A stretch of 64,000 nt of DNA from Ketogulonicigenium robustum (GCF_002117445.1 NZ_CP019937.1:1919501-1983500), one strand, 5' to 3'. Positions 26,866-36,748 are shown, counted from the first letter of the stretch. Program-made: numbers and translations. The notes: generated from the sequence alone by a model not told the origin.

Positions 26866-28899
26866 ATGTCCTCATCATTTTTTTCGAAGTCGTCTATTAG
26901 CGCCGCCTTGCTGTGCGGCGCCGCGCTTGTTCCCGGCTGGGCCGTGGCACAAGACGCCGGTCGCGTCCTCAATACCATTGTCATCAGCTCGGCCTCGGGG
27001 GTCGAGACGACGCTGCAAGATGCGCCCGCATCCGTGACCGTCATCGACAGCGCGACCATCGCCGCATCGGGTGCGCGCGACCTTAACGATATGCTGCGCA
27101 CCGTGCCCGGCCTGAACCTGACGCGCGGCAATGACGGCAACAGCAGCGTATCGTTCCGCGGCCTGCCGTCCAGTCGCACGCTGACGCTGGTCAACGGCCG
27201 CCGCGTCAACACAGGCGAGACCTTCGCCCGGCATTATCAAGGCAACCTCGGCACCGTGCCGCTGGATGCGATCGACCGCATCGAGGTGGTGCGCGGCCCG
27301 ATGTCGACCCTTTACGGGTCGGACGCGATGGGCGGCGTCGTCAACGTAATCCTGAAAGAGCCGACAGAGGCCTGGACCGGATCGGTCACCACCGAATACG
27401 CAACCGCCAGCGAAGACACGACTGGCGATAGCCGCCAGATCTCGGCGTATTTCAGCGGTCGTGTGTCGGAAACGCTGTCGGCAGCATTCTGGGGCAAGGT
27501 CTACGACCGCGACGCGGGCCGCGCTTTCAGCTATGTGGCGCCCAACGGCACCACCGGTACCGTATCGTCCGCCGATGGATCGCGCGTGAACGAACTGGGC
27601 GCGCGCCTGACATGGACGCCCACCGCCAACACCGAATGGGGGCTAGAGCTGACCGCCAACGAAGACCGCTACAAGGTTTTCGACGGGCACGACACCAACC
27701 GCGTGCGCGCCTACGGCATCGCCCTGACCAACGAATGGTCGCTGGGGTCGGGCAACCTGTCCAGCTATCTGCGCTACGAGGACAGCTCGAACACCCCGTG
27801 GAACAGCACCGCGAACGCGTGGAACGATGCCACCGAATACGGCACCACCACATTCGAGACCCGCTACACCAACGAGACCGAGCTGTTCGGCAACCGCACC
27901 GAATACACGCTGGGCCTGACCGCCAGCCATGAAAAGCTGCACGACACGAACACCAATTCGAACGGCGTGCTGATCGAAGGCAGCCTGACCACCGCCGCGC
28001 TTTATGCCGAAGCGCGCTATCACATGACCGACGCGCTGACCCTGACCTATGGCTTGCGCGCCGACAACGACGATGATTACGGCACCAACCTGACGCCGCG
28101 CGTCTACGCCAACTACGACTTCGGCAACGGCCTGATGTTGAAAGCGGGCTTTGCGCAGGCGTTCAATGCGCCCGATCTGCGCTCGCTCAACCCCAACTAT
28201 TCGATGGCGTCGCGCGGCAACGGCTGCAAGCCCTACCCCGGCCCCTGCCAGATCATCGGCAACCCCGATCTGGAACCCGAAACATCCGATAGCTACGAAA
28301 TCGGCCTGAACTATCAAGGGGCCGACCTGTCGTGGGAGGTGACCGCGTTCTACAACGATGTCACCAACATGTTCGGCGCGCAAAAGACAGGCGAAACGAA
28401 CGCCAACGGCTTCGCCATCTTCCAGCGCACCAACATCGACGAAGGGCGCACCGGCGGGATTGAGGGCGGTCTTTCGTGGGCCTTCACGCCCGACCTGACA
28501 TGGTCGAACTCGTTCACCTATCTGGCGGTGTCGGAATTCAAATACGAATTCCTCGACCATGCCTTCCCGATGGCGACGACGCCCAAGCTGAACATCACCA
28601 CCGGCCTTGATTGGCAGGCCACCGATGCGCTGACACTGGGCGGCAGCGTCACCTATGTCGGCAAGCAAGTCGGTTATGTCACCGAGGAAGAGCTGAGCGC
28701 GACCGAAGCTCGCGCCGTCCCCCCCGGCCAGAACAGCGACCCCTATTTCCTGGTCGATCTGACGGCCAGCTACCTTGTGAACGACACCGTCAGCGTCAAC
28801 TTCGGCATCGACAACGTGTTCGATCAACAGCCTGACGACACCGTGTCGTACCGTGAAAACGGCCGCCTGTTCCGCATCGGCGTGACCACGCAGTTCTAA
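26866..28899 (+). CDS. TonB-dependent outer-membrane receptor
   Basis: This 677-aa receptor has a signal peptide ending VAQ-DA, an N-terminal plug (LQDAPASVTVIDSATIAAS, then DLNDMLRTVPGLNL and VRGPMSTLYGSDAMGGVVNVI) and a 22-strand barrel ending in the aromatic residue Phe (IGVTTQF), as needed for BAM insertion. The pattern is that of the siderophore/vitamin B12 class. The ligand is unknown; its position next to a sugar-acid dehydrogenase could mean a metal or sugar ligand. The ATG at 26866 follows GGAG; a longer frame reading back to 26701 includes non-signal-like residues. A strong bidirectional terminator follows. Confidence 0.9.
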   Translation: MSSSFFSKSSISAALLCGAALVPGWAVAQDAGRVLNTIVISSASGVETTLQDAPASVTVIDSATIAASGARDLNDMLRTVPGLNLTRGNDGNSSVSFRGLPSSRTLTLVNGRRVNTGETFARHYQGNLGTVPLDAIDRIEVVRGPMSTLYGSDAMGGVVNVILKEPTEAWTGSVTTEYATASEDTTGDSRQISAYFSGRVSETLSAAFWGKVYDRDAGRAFSYVAPNGTTGTVSSADGSRVNELGARLTWTPTANTEWGLELTANEDRYKVFDGHDTNRVRAYGIALTNEWSLGSGNLSSYLRYEDSSNTPWNSTANAWNDATEYGTTTFETRYTNETELFGNRTEYTLGLTASHEKLHDTNTNSNGVLIEGSLTTAALYAEARYHMTDALTLTYGLRADNDDDYGTNLTPRVYANYDFGNGLMLKAGFAQAFNAPDLRSLNPNYSMASRGNGCKPYPGPCQIIGNPDLEPETSDSYEIGLNYQGADLSWEVTAFYNDVTNMFGAQKTGETNANGFAIFQRTNIDEGRTGGIEGGLSWAFTPDLTWSNSFTYLAVSEFKYEFLDHAFPMATTPKLNITTGLDWQATDALTLGGSVTYVGKQVGYVTEEELSATEARAVPPGQNSDPYFLVDLTASYLVNDTVSVNFGIDNVFDQQPDDTVSYRENGRLFRIGVTTQF

Positions 28900-28916
28900 T
28901 ACGGCTAAAACAAATA

Positions 28917-28949
28917 ATGGGGCCGCAGCGGCATACGCTGCGGCCCCAT
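28917..28949. terminator. bidirectional terminator
   Basis: A perfect 14-bp stem (ATGGGGCCGCAGCG/CGCTGCGGCCCCAT) with a GCATA loop sits between the convergent TonB-receptor and lactonase-like genes. T-rich tracts follow on both strands (TTTT on plus; ATTATTTGTTTT on minus), so it can end transcription from both sides. Confidence 0.85.
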
Positions 28950-28970
28950 TTTCATGCGCGCTGGGGCGAT

Positions 28971-30098
28971 TTACTCCTTCGGCACGATTGTCACCCACCC
29001 CGCACCGGCGCCCACCGGCGCACGATCTGCGGGGGTCAACAGGCCTGTTTGCAGATCGACCGTATAGGCCGCGATGTGATCCGACCGCTCGCCCGTGGCG
29101 ACCAAAACACGGCCGTCGCGTGCCAGCGCGATGCTGCGGGGCTGCGCCTCGGTCTCGACGGTGTCGACCAGCGCCAGCGTGCCACCTTCGCCCACGGCCA
29201 GAACAGAAATACGGCTGCGCGTGCGTTCGCTGGCATAGATAAAGCGGCCATCCGGCGTCACGGCAATGTCGGCCGCCCAGATGCGCGGCACATCATCGCG
29301 TGGCGCGCCCGGTTGCAGGCCGATTTGCAAATCCTCGCCCGCAGGCAGGATCGAGGCGCGGGCCGCTTCGGTCAGCGCACCGGTGCCAGCATCGACGTCG
29401 AACGCCACCACTTCGCCCGACAGCTCGGTCAGCACATAAAGGCGGTGGCCATCCTCGGTCAGGGCCAGATGGCGCGGGCCCGACCCATCGCCGGTGGAAA
29501 CCGAGGCCGTTTGCGTCAGGTGGCTGTCGTCCAGCGTGTATTGAATCACCTCGTCCGTGCCCAGCGCGGCGGCATAGGCCACGGTGCCTGCGGTATTTGT
29601 GATGATCGCATGCGCGTTGCGCCCCGCGGGCAGCACTTGCAGCGCGTCGCCCACCGCGCGCCCATCCGCGTCGATCGGCATCGCGGTGACGGCGTTACCG
29701 TTGTACGATGCCCCCAGCAGCGTCCGCCCCGCGCCGTCGAGACCGATGAACGCGATACCGTCGATCAGGTCGGCGGTGCCATCGGGCTGCAATGCGCCCG
29801 TCGCAGGATCGCGGATCAGGCTGACAACTTGTGCAGCGCCATCCCATATCGCCGCGTAAAGCCGCGTTCCGTCGGCAGATACTGTCAGCGGCGCGACATT
29901 GGGGCCAATCTCGGCCCGCTGCAGCGGGGTCAGTGCGCCGCTGGCATGATCCAGATGATAGCTATCGATTGTGCCATCGCCGCCCGCTGCCACATGGACG
30001 ATGCTTTCGGCAATCGTATTTTCGGCGGCGATCGCCGTCGACATCATCCCCAACAGTCCGCCAGCGGCGCTGAGCCAAGTTCTGGTGTTCGCAAGCAT
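28971..30098 (-). CDS. secreted lactonase-like beta-propeller
   Basis: This 375-aa protein has a signal peptide ending STAIAAE and then repeated blades of the 6-phosphogluconolactonase/YncE-like propeller family (COG2706): repeats such as VSADGTRLYAAIWDG, IAVTPDGRFIYASERT and ALTEDGHRLYVLTELSG occur about every 45-50 residues. Lactonases of this family open sugar lactones. Because it is exported and lies beside a putative gluconate-type dehydrogenase, a role in opening periplasmic sugar lactones is plausible but unproven. The ATG at 30098 is chosen because it has GGGGA six bases upstream; the ATG at 30110 has no ribosome site. Confidence 0.7.
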   Translation of the reverse strand: MLANTRTWLSAAGGLLGMMSTAIAAENTIAESIVHVAAGGDGTIDSYHLDHASGALTPLQRAEIGPNVAPLTVSADGTRLYAAIWDGAAQVVSLIRDPATGALQPDGTADLIDGIAFIGLDGAGRTLLGASYNGNAVTAMPIDADGRAVGDALQVLPAGRNAHAIITNTAGTVAYAAALGTDEVIQYTLDDSHLTQTASVSTGDGSGPRHLALTEDGHRLYVLTELSGEVVAFDVDAGTGALTEAARASILPAGEDLQIGLQPGAPRDDVPRIWAADIAVTPDGRFIYASERTRSRISVLAVGEGGTLALVDTVETEAQPRSIALARDGRVLVATGERSDHIAAYTVDLQTGLLTPADRAPVGAGAGWVTIVPKE

Positions 30099-30254
30099 AT
30101 AGTTCCCCATCTGGTGGATCAGCGACCCGCCACCACGACGTACCACTGGGTTTCGGTTGCCCCTACCCTATGGCGCGCATGGCATTACGCAACGCGGCAC
30201 CCCTGCAAGGCGGTGCGCCAGCGGCCCCCCGCCGATACCTGCGCCAATAAAAAC

Positions 30255-30278
30255 ACCCCCGCCGTTTCGGGCGGGGGT
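30255..30278 (-). terminator. intrinsic terminator of the acid phosphatase gene
   Basis: ACCCCCGCC (30255-30263) and GGCGGGGGT (30270-30278) form a 9-bp stem; on the minus strand it is followed by a T-rich run (TGTTTTTATTGG), 30 bp beyond the acid-phosphatase stop. This is a conventional intrinsic terminator. Confidence 0.85.
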
Positions 30279-30308
30279 ATGATGACGACGCCATCCGTCA
30301 AGCCCGCA

Positions 30309-32183
30309 TTACTGCAGCGCTACGGTGATTTCTTGCGCGGTTTGCGTCACGGCCAGCGGCTGGCCATCGGCGGTTTGGGCTTGGGTGAAAGCGCCCGTGA
30401 TCTGCGGGGCTTGCAGCGCGATCAGCGGGGTCCCAGCCTCCAGCGCGGCATCGACAACCAGCACGCCGCCCGTCACCTCGACCGGGGCTTGCAGAACGAC
30501 ACCTGCCGCACCGACGACCAGCTGCCCGCCTTCGACCAACACCTCGCCCGCACCCAGGCTGTCCGCCGCACGCGCCACCAGCATGCCTTCGGACAAGATG
30601 GTGCCGCCGGTGTAGCTGTTATGGCCCGCAAGCACCAAAGTGCCACTGCCAGCTTTGGTCAGCAAACCCGGCCCGGCGATATCGTGCACCCATGTGTCAC
30701 GCACGTTCAGGCCGCCTTTGTCCGCATCCATCACCACCGTCACATCACCGGGGAACGCGCCAAAGCCGCCCGCTGCCGCGACGATGTCGATGCGGCCCCA
30801 GCCGTTGCTGTCGTCGACCAGCGGGTAACCACCTGCCAGCGCAGTCGTGGCCAGCACGACGCGGCGCGCGTCGGCGTCGAGGTACGGCAGACGCGTTTCC
30901 AGCAGTACCTCGGCACCAGCAGGAATGGTGACCGGCGCATCGGCCATCGCCGGATCTTGCGGCAGGCCATAGGTCATGCGCTGGCGGTACAGCGATGCGT
31001 TCGCGTATTCGTCGGCCCAGCGGTCGTTGGTGGGCACGTCGGCAGCGTCCAGCAGCGTCATATCGGCAGGCAGGCCCTGCGCCATCACCGCTTGCATATT
31101 GGCGAAGGCTGCGGCCTTTGCCTCGGCATTTGCGGGGTCGGACAGCACCGACGCACCAACGGCCATCGCCATGATCCGCCCGCCCATCACATCCAGCGGC
31201 GAGTGCATGCCCGTAACCACGCGGTTCTCGCCCAGTTCGGACGCGCGGGTCAGCAATTCCTCGAACCGTTCGGGCATCGCATAGGCATAGGCCAGCGCCG
31301 CCAGATAGGCCGCGTTCGTGTGGCCCGACGGGAAGCCGCCGTCTTTGCCACGGCCCCGCGCATCGCGCGCCGACAGCAGCGCGGGGATCACGCCGGTGTT
31401 GCTGTCATAGACTTCAATCGTGCTGTCGCCAAAGGGGGCGTCGCCCGTCTGGATGACTTCGCCGGTGTCGGTCATGCGCCACGGACGCGGCGAGGCATAG
31501 AAATACTTGGCCGGCGATGTGGTGCCTGCCGGGCCGCGCATCAACTGCATGAGGGCCAAGAAATCCAACAGAGCGCTGCCCTCGACACCCGCTTCGGTGC
31601 CCTCGTCATCCTCTTTGGGGTTTTGGGGGTTCAGCACGTCGAAATCGGCCAGCGTGTGGTTGATCGTCGTCACGGCACCCGCGTTGTCGCGATAGATCGG
31701 CGCCAGCAGCGGGCCCATCCCCTCGATCACCGAATAGCCCTGCGCGCGGCGGTCATCCAGATAGGCGGCAAGGGCCTCGGCCTCGGTGCGGGCGGGGCCG
31801 GTCACGTCCAGCACATAGCGCATGTTGCCCGCCCAAACCGGCGCGTTCACAATTGCCACTTGGCTGTAGTCTTGCGCGCCATCACCATTGGCTGCGCCGC
31901 CGTGCCATGCCGCATCGCCCAACGTCCAGATTTTGTCGAAGCCCGAAAGGATCTGCAGCACGGGGTTGAAGCCCCAGTCGTACTTGTTTCCTTCAACACC
32001 GTTGGCATCAACCCCCGTCTGCGCCAGATAGTTCTGAACCATCGGCAGGGGCGCGGTGGTTTGGGGCACAGCAATAGTGACGGTGCCGACGCCTTCGGGG
32101 CGTGCAAGGGCGCTGGTCGCCAGCAGGGCGACCAGAACAGTGGCAGCCGTGCGGCGCAAAAGGGCGGTCTTCAACAGGGGCAT
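30309..32183 (-). CDS. secreted class A acid phosphatase with PATR tail
   Basis: This 624-aa exported protein (signal peptide ending ALARPEG) has a PAP2/class A acid-phosphatase core: the first motif KYFYASPRPW, the second KDGGFPSGHTNAAYL and the third NRVVTGMHSPLDVMGG supply the phosphate-binding Lys/Arg, His nucleophile region and Asp. From about residue 510 it has a passenger-like repeat, GSGTLVLAGHNSYTGGTILSEG, of the autotransporter-associated beta-strand (PATR) type. No C-terminal translocator barrel follows; the protein ends soon after, so it is secreted or periplasmic rather than a true autotransporter. The start at 32183 follows GGAAG; upstream residues are basic and non-signal-like. 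Confidence 0.8.
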   Translation of the reverse strand: MPLLKTALLRRTAATVLVALLATSALARPEGVGTVTIAVPQTTAPLPMVQNYLAQTGVDANGVEGNKYDWGFNPVLQILSGFDKIWTLGDAAWHGGAANGDGAQDYSQVAIVNAPVWAGNMRYVLDVTGPARTEAEALAAYLDDRRAQGYSVIEGMGPLLAPIYRDNAGAVTTINHTLADFDVLNPQNPKEDDEGTEAGVEGSALLDFLALMQLMRGPAGTTSPAKYFYASPRPWRMTDTGEVIQTGDAPFGDSTIEVYDSNTGVIPALLSARDARGRGKDGGFPSGHTNAAYLAALAYAYAMPERFEELLTRASELGENRVVTGMHSPLDVMGGRIMAMAVGASVLSDPANAEAKAAAFANMQAVMAQGLPADMTLLDAADVPTNDRWADEYANASLYRQRMTYGLPQDPAMADAPVTIPAGAEVLLETRLPYLDADARRVVLATTALAGGYPLVDDSNGWGRIDIVAAAGGFGAFPGDVTVVMDADKGGLNVRDTWVHDIAGPGLLTKAGSGTLVLAGHNSYTGGTILSEGMLVARAADSLGAGEVLVEGGQLVVGAAGVVLQAPVEVTGGVLVVDAALEAGTPLIALQAPQITGAFTQAQTADGQPLAVTQTAQEITVALQ

Positions 32184-32286
32184 ATCAGTCTTCCGTTTCC
32201 GTTTCCGCGCCGCACTAGGCACCGGACACGTCACGGAGGTGACGAAATTATGTCTTTTTCAATATAACTTATGCCCTTGCGGCAAC

Positions 32287-33435
32287 TCAGGCGGGCGCGC
32301 TTTCCCCCTGTCCTAGCGCGACAACCAGATTGGCCAGCATCGCCAAGCGCGGCGCGATGGTCGCCGGAAAGATATGCTCGTTCGGGCTGTGGGCGTCGGC
32401 CCCGTCCGGCCCCAGCCCATCCAGCGTCGGCACGCCCAGCGCTGCCGTGAAATTGCCGTCCGACCCCCCGCCCGAGGCCATCGCAACCAGCGGATAACCC
32501 ATCGCCGCCGCTATCGGCGCGGCGCGGGCGAACAGTGCGCGAATGCCCGAGTCTTCGGCAAACGGCGGGCGCGAGATCTGCCGCGTCACGTCATAGCGTA
32601 CATCGGGATCCTCCGGCACCAGCGCATCGATCGCCGCCAAAACCTCGGCCTGCGCGGCGGGGTCGGGCAAGCGGATGTCGACCTCGAGTGTGCAGGTGCC
32701 AGGGATGGTGTTGCGCGTGGTGCCGCCACGGATCAACCCGACGTTCACCCCGATGCCACGCGCCGGGTCGTTCAGCGCCTCAAGCCGCAGGATCAGCTTG
32801 GCAGCCTCGCGGATGGCGCTGCGGCCATCTTGCGGGCGGGTGCCCGAATGTGCGGCGCGACCGATGATGTTGAACATGTAATGCCCGCCGCCGCGCCGCG
32901 CGGTGACGATCTTGCCCCCTTCGCGCGCAGGCTCCAGTACCAAGGCGGCGCTGGCGGTGGGGGCCAGCGCCTCGACAAACGAGCGGCCCGCAAAGGTGCC
33001 GGTTTCCTCGTCGGGAATGAACACGATAGTCAGCGGCGCCGTAGTGCCGATGGCCGCCGCTGCATACAGCGCCATCAGCGCGCCGCTTTTCATATCATAG
33101 ATGCCGGGTCCATAGATCCGCTCACCCTCCTCGCGCCAGGGCGATGTGTCCAGCGTGCCGACGGGGTGGACGGTATCCAGATGTGCCAGCAGCAGCGCGG
33201 CGGGGCCGCTGCCGTCATGGTTGCGCGCGATCACCACATCGCCATGCGCATCATCGGTGACATGGCGCGTCACGCTCAAACCGATGCGCGCGGCGTGGCC
33301 TGCGGCCAGATCCATCATGCGGTTGACGGCAGCCCGATCATGGCTGGGGCTTTCGACAGCGACCCAGCGCCGCAAGTCTGCCAGTAGTGCGGCAACATCA
33401 AAATCGTCGGGCGAGAATCGGTAAGTGTTTCGCAT
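32287..33435 (-). CDS. M20-family metallopeptidase (CPG2-like)
   Basis: This 382-aa zinc hydrolase belongs to the M20 (ArgE/DapE/CPG2) family. The first metal motif is LLLAHLDTVHPVGTL, the second is YGPGIYDMKSG, and the catalytic Glu pair is in FIPDEETGTFAG; the dimerisation domain contains HSGTRPQDGRSAI. It most resembles glutamate carboxypeptidases, which release an acyl or pteroyl group or a C-terminal amino acid. It is cotranscribed with the GntR gene (2-bp gap) and lies opposite a peptide-type importer, so it probably hydrolyses the imported compound. It has no signal peptide and is cytoplasmic. Confidence 0.85.
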   Translation of the reverse strand: MRNTYRFSPDDFDVAALLADLRRWVAVESPSHDRAAVNRMMDLAAGHAARIGLSVTRHVTDDAHGDVVIARNHDGSGPAALLLAHLDTVHPVGTLDTSPWREEGERIYGPGIYDMKSGALMALYAAAAIGTTAPLTIVFIPDEETGTFAGRSFVEALAPTASAALVLEPAREGGKIVTARRGGGHYMFNIIGRAAHSGTRPQDGRSAIREAAKLILRLEALNDPARGIGVNVGLIRGGTTRNTIPGTCTLEVDIRLPDPAAQAEVLAAIDALVPEDPDVRYDVTRQISRPPFAEDSGIRALFARAAPIAAAMGYPLVAMASGGGSDGNFTAALGVPTLDGLGPDGADAHSPNEHIFPATIAPRLAMLANLVVALGQGESAPA

Positions 33436-33437
33436 GA

Positions 33438-34127
33438 TCAGGCCTCGTTTAGGGTCAGGGGTTCGGGGTCAAGGCCCAGCCAACGCGAGACCTGCTTTCG
33501 TTTCGATTGGGTGTGGCGCTGCAAAATCTCGGACAGTGTATCGCCGTCGCGGGCCTTCAAGGCGACCAGCATTTCCTCGTGCTCGGCCACGGCCAGCGCC
33601 CATTCCTCGGCCGATATTGCCGCCGCAAAGCGCAGGCTGACAAAGCGGCTTTGCACCTGCCTGCGCAGATCGGACAGAACGTCGTTTTGCGCGGCCTCAA
33701 AAATGAGGTCATGAATGGCGCGGTTGTGCTTGTAATACAGCGCTCGCGCGCCCGCGTGGTAGTTTTCTAACATGGCGGCGTGATGGCCCTGCAGCGCCGC
33801 CAGCGTCTGCGCCCCCATGCGCGGCGCGGCCAGCTTCCCCGCCAGCGCCTCCAACGCCTCCATGACGATGAAACCATCCATCACCTGCGTATTGTCTATA
33901 CGGGCCACGATCGCCCCGCGATTGGGAATCAACGTCACCAACCCCTCGCCTGCAAGGGTGTGAATCGCCTCGCGCATAGGGGTGCGCGACACCCCGAAGC
34001 TTTCGCACAGGGTTTTTTCCAGCAGCTTCTCGCCGGGGGGCAATGTACCATCGACAATCAGGCCGCGCAGCCTCTCGGATATCGCCTCGTGCAGCGGGAT
34101 GCGGGCGAGTTGCTTAATTTCTAGCAT
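33438..34127 (-). CDS. GntR-family regulator (FCD subfamily)
   Basis: This 229-aa repressor or activator has an N-terminal GntR winged helix (HEAISERLRGLIVDGTLPPG and FGVSRTPMREAIHTLAGEGLV) and a C-terminal all-helical FCD ligand domain with metal-ligand His residues (KHNRAIHDLIFEAA). The ATG at 34127 follows AGGA. It is divergent from the peptide ABC operon and probably controls both sides: an AAGTATACAA element with a GTATAC core (34208-34213), like FCD operators, lies in the 155-bp gap. The effector is unknown. Confidence 0.88.
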   Translation of the reverse strand: MLEIKQLARIPLHEAISERLRGLIVDGTLPPGEKLLEKTLCESFGVSRTPMREAIHTLAGEGLVTLIPNRGAIVARIDNTQVMDGFIVMEALEALAGKLAAPRMGAQTLAALQGHHAAMLENYHAGARALYYKHNRAIHDLIFEAAQNDVLSDLRRQVQSRFVSLRFAAAISAEEWALAVAEHEEMLVALKARDGDTLSEILQRHTQSKRKQVSRWLGLDPEPLTLNEA

Positions 34128-34282
34128 GTTGGTCCTGCCGATTTCCAATGCGCCCCCCCGATGACGACGCGCCTGTTGACACCAGCTTCTGGGTAGGCGT
34201 GAATAAAGTATACAAAAAACGAAATGCGGCAACGCCTTCGGGCTCCATTTGCCGAAAAACTGAACAACAGGGACAAGACACG

Positions 34283-35779
34283 ATGAAAAACCTTCTTATA
34301 TCCAGCGCATTATGTGCTGTTCTGCCGCTGGCGGCGCTTGCCGGCCCGTCGGATAATTCGTTGAACTGGGCCTCCGACAGCATGCCGTCCAGCATCGACT
34401 TCTATCAGCACACTATCCGCGAAGGCATCGTTCTGGGGCACCACATCTGGGACACACTGATCTACCGCAACAATGCGACCGGCGAGATCGAGCCCCACTT
34501 GGCCGAAAGCTTCCGCTGGGTCGATGACACCACGCTGGAATTCGTACTGCGTCAGGGCATCACCTTCCACGACGGCAGCCCGTTCAATGCAGACGACGTG
34601 GTCGGCACCATCGACTACGTGACGCAGAACACGACGACCCAGTCGATCTTCTTCCTCGAAAGCGCCGAAAAGATCGACGACTACACCGTCCGCATCCACA
34701 CCAAGGGCCTGTTCCCCGCAGCGCTGGAATATCTGGCCAATATCGTGCCGATCTACCCGTCTGACTACTATGCCGAAGTTGGCGTGGAAGGCATGTCCCT
34801 GCACCCCATCGGCACCGGCCCCTTCCGCGTGACCGAGGTCGTCCCCGGCGAGCGCGTCTCGATGGAGCGTAACCCCGACTATTTCGGCGGCGTCAAAGGC
34901 GTGCCCCATCTGGACAGCATGGAATTCCGCCGCATCGGCGAATTCAACACCCAAGCGATCGAACTGATGACAGGCCGCCTCGACTGGATCTGGCGCGTGC
35001 CGCCGGATGCGGTGCAACAGTTCGAAGGGCAGTCGCAGCTGAAGGTCGATTCCGGCAGCCTGCTGCGCACCGGCTTTGTCCTGCTCGATGCCGCAGGGCG
35101 TACGGGCGATACACCCCTAAAAGACGTGCGCGTCCGCCAAGCGCTATCGCACGCTATCAATCGCGACGGCATCCGCGCGGCCATGATTGGCCCTGGCTCT
35201 GAACTGCTCAACACCGCCTGCTCGCCCACCCAGTTCGGCTGCGAAGGCAATGTCGTCACCTATGATTACGACCCCGCGCTGGCCCGCCAGATGCTGGCCG
35301 ACGCCGGCTACCCCGATGGCTTCAGCATTGATTTCTACGGCTACCGCGACCGCCCCGTAGTCGAGGCGATCATCGGCGATCTGAACACGGTCGGCGTACG
35401 CGCAAACCTGACCATGCTGCAAGCGTCGGCCCTCAGCACCATGCGCCTCGAAGGACGTATTCCGATGTCGTTCCAGGCATGGGGATCGAACTCCATCATG
35501 GATAGCGGCGCCAGCCTCGGCTTCTGGTTCGACGGGTCTGGCAACGACTACGCGCGCGACCCGCAAGTCACCGCCTGGATCGAAGAAGGCGGATCGGTCA
35601 TCGACCCCGACGCTCGGACTGTCGCCTATTCCCATGCGGTCGAGGCCATCGCCGAGAACGCCTACATCATCCCGATGTTCACCTACGCGCTGAACTACGT
35701 CTACAACAAAGACCTGAACTTCACCCCCGTTCCCGATGAAACCCCCCGCTTCTTCGAAGCCAGCTGGGGCGCGAACTAA
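34283..35779 (+). CDS. peptide-type ABC substrate-binding protein
   Basis: This 498-aa periplasmic protein (signal peptide ending AALAGPS) belongs to solute-binding family 5 (DppA/OppA). Diagnostic segments are HIWDTLIYRNNATGEIEPHLAES and LEFVLRQGITFHDGSPFNADDVV, and HPIGTGPFRVTEVVPGERV. It captures the substrate for the downstream permeases. Because two M20 peptidases accompany the system, an N-acyl amino acid or a dipeptide is a likely ligand. The ATG at 34283 is the first after a GGGACAAG region; a longer frame back to 34148 has no signal-like N-terminus. Confidence 0.88.
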   Translation: MKNLLISSALCAVLPLAALAGPSDNSLNWASDSMPSSIDFYQHTIREGIVLGHHIWDTLIYRNNATGEIEPHLAESFRWVDDTTLEFVLRQGITFHDGSPFNADDVVGTIDYVTQNTTTQSIFFLESAEKIDDYTVRIHTKGLFPAALEYLANIVPIYPSDYYAEVGVEGMSLHPIGTGPFRVTEVVPGERVSMERNPDYFGGVKGVPHLDSMEFRRIGEFNTQAIELMTGRLDWIWRVPPDAVQQFEGQSQLKVDSGSLLRTGFVLLDAAGRTGDTPLKDVRVRQALSHAINRDGIRAAMIGPGSELLNTACSPTQFGCEGNVVTYDYDPALARQMLADAGYPDGFSIDFYGYRDRPVVEAIIGDLNTVGVRANLTMLQASALSTMRLEGRIPMSFQAWGSNSIMDSGASLGFWFDGSGNDYARDPQVTAWIEEGGSVIDPDARTVAYSHAVEAIAENAYIIPMFTYALNYVYNKDLNFTPVPDETPRFFEASWGAN

Positions 35780-35830
35780 GGCGACCGGCGGCCCGCCACA
35801 GGGCCGCCACCTTCAACGAAGTGGTGATAC

Positions 35831-36748
35831 ATGCTGCGATATCTGATCGAACGGATCGGGCTGGCGCTTTGCGTCTGTCTGGCCGTCTCCATCCTGGCCT
35901 TTACGCTTTTGAACGCCTCGGGCGACCTTGCGGTCTCGCTGGCGGGTGAAGAGGCTACCCCCGCCCAGATCGAGGCGATGCGCGAAGAACTGGGCCTGAA
36001 CCGCCCGCTGGTGGTGCGCTATGCCGAATGGCTGGGCAATGCGATGCAGGGCGATTTCGGCCGCTCGCTGTTCTTCCACCAGCCGGTCACCGACCTGATC
36101 GCCTACCGCCTGCCCAACACGCTGAAACTGGCGTCGCTGGCGCTGTGCGTGATGCTGGCCCTGTCGGTGCCACTGGGCGTGATCGCAGCGCTGCGGCCCA
36201 ATTCGATCATCGACCGCGTAGCCATGTTCATCGCCGTGATGGGACAAGCGATGCCAAACTTCTGGTTCGCGCTGGTGCTGATCGTCATCTTCTCGCTCAC
36301 GCTGGGATGGCTACCGCCGTCGGGGTCGGAATCGCTGCGCAACTTCATCTTGCCCGCCATCGCGCTGGGATACTACGCCACACCGCCAATGATGCGCCTG
36401 ATCCGCCAAGGCATGATCGAGGCGCTGTCGTCGGACTACATCCGCACCGCGCGGGCCAAGGGCATCTCGACGCCCAAGATTGTCTTCAAACATGCGCTGC
36501 GCAACGCCGTCATTCCGGTCGTATCGCTGCTGGCCGTGCAGTTCGGCAACATGCTGGGCGGATCAGTGGTCATCGAAACCGTCTTCGGTATCAATGGCTT
36601 GGGCTATCTGGCGTGGGAATCAATCTCGCGCATGGATCTGCCGGTCGTGCAGGCCACGCTGATGATCGTCGCGCTGTTCTACGTCGTCATGGTGCTGGCA
36701 TCCGACATCATCAACGCATGGCTTGATCCAAGGATCCGCATCAAATGA
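35831..36748 (+). CDS. peptide-type ABC permease (DppB-type)
   Basis: This 305-aa inner-membrane permease has six predicted membrane segments and the DppB pattern: RYLIERIGLALCVCLAVSILAF at the N-terminus, then the TM-domain coupling motif DYIRTARAKGISTPKIVFKHALRNA (EAA loop). It forms one half of the channel. Its stop overlaps the next gene by four bases (ATGA at 36745). Confidence 0.92.
   Translation: MLRYLIERIGLALCVCLAVSILAFTLLNASGDLAVSLAGEEATPAQIEAMREELGLNRPLVVRYAEWLGNAMQGDFGRSLFFHQPVTDLIAYRLPNTLKLASLALCVMLALSVPLGVIAALRPNSIIDRVAMFIAVMGQAMPNFWFALVLIVIFSLTLGWLPPSGSESLRNFILPAIALGYYATPPMMRLIRQGMIEALSSDYIRTARAKGISTPKIVFKHALRNAVIPVVSLLAVQFGNMLGGSVVIETVFGINGLGYLAWESISRMDLPVVQATLMIVALFYVVMVLASDIINAWLDPRIRIK

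Noticed and set aside
28917-32267. 1116-codon open frame on the plus strand
   Set aside because: It runs antisense to the lactonase-like and phosphatase genes, has biased Arg/His composition with no domains, and is explained by high GC at the third codon position of the real genes.
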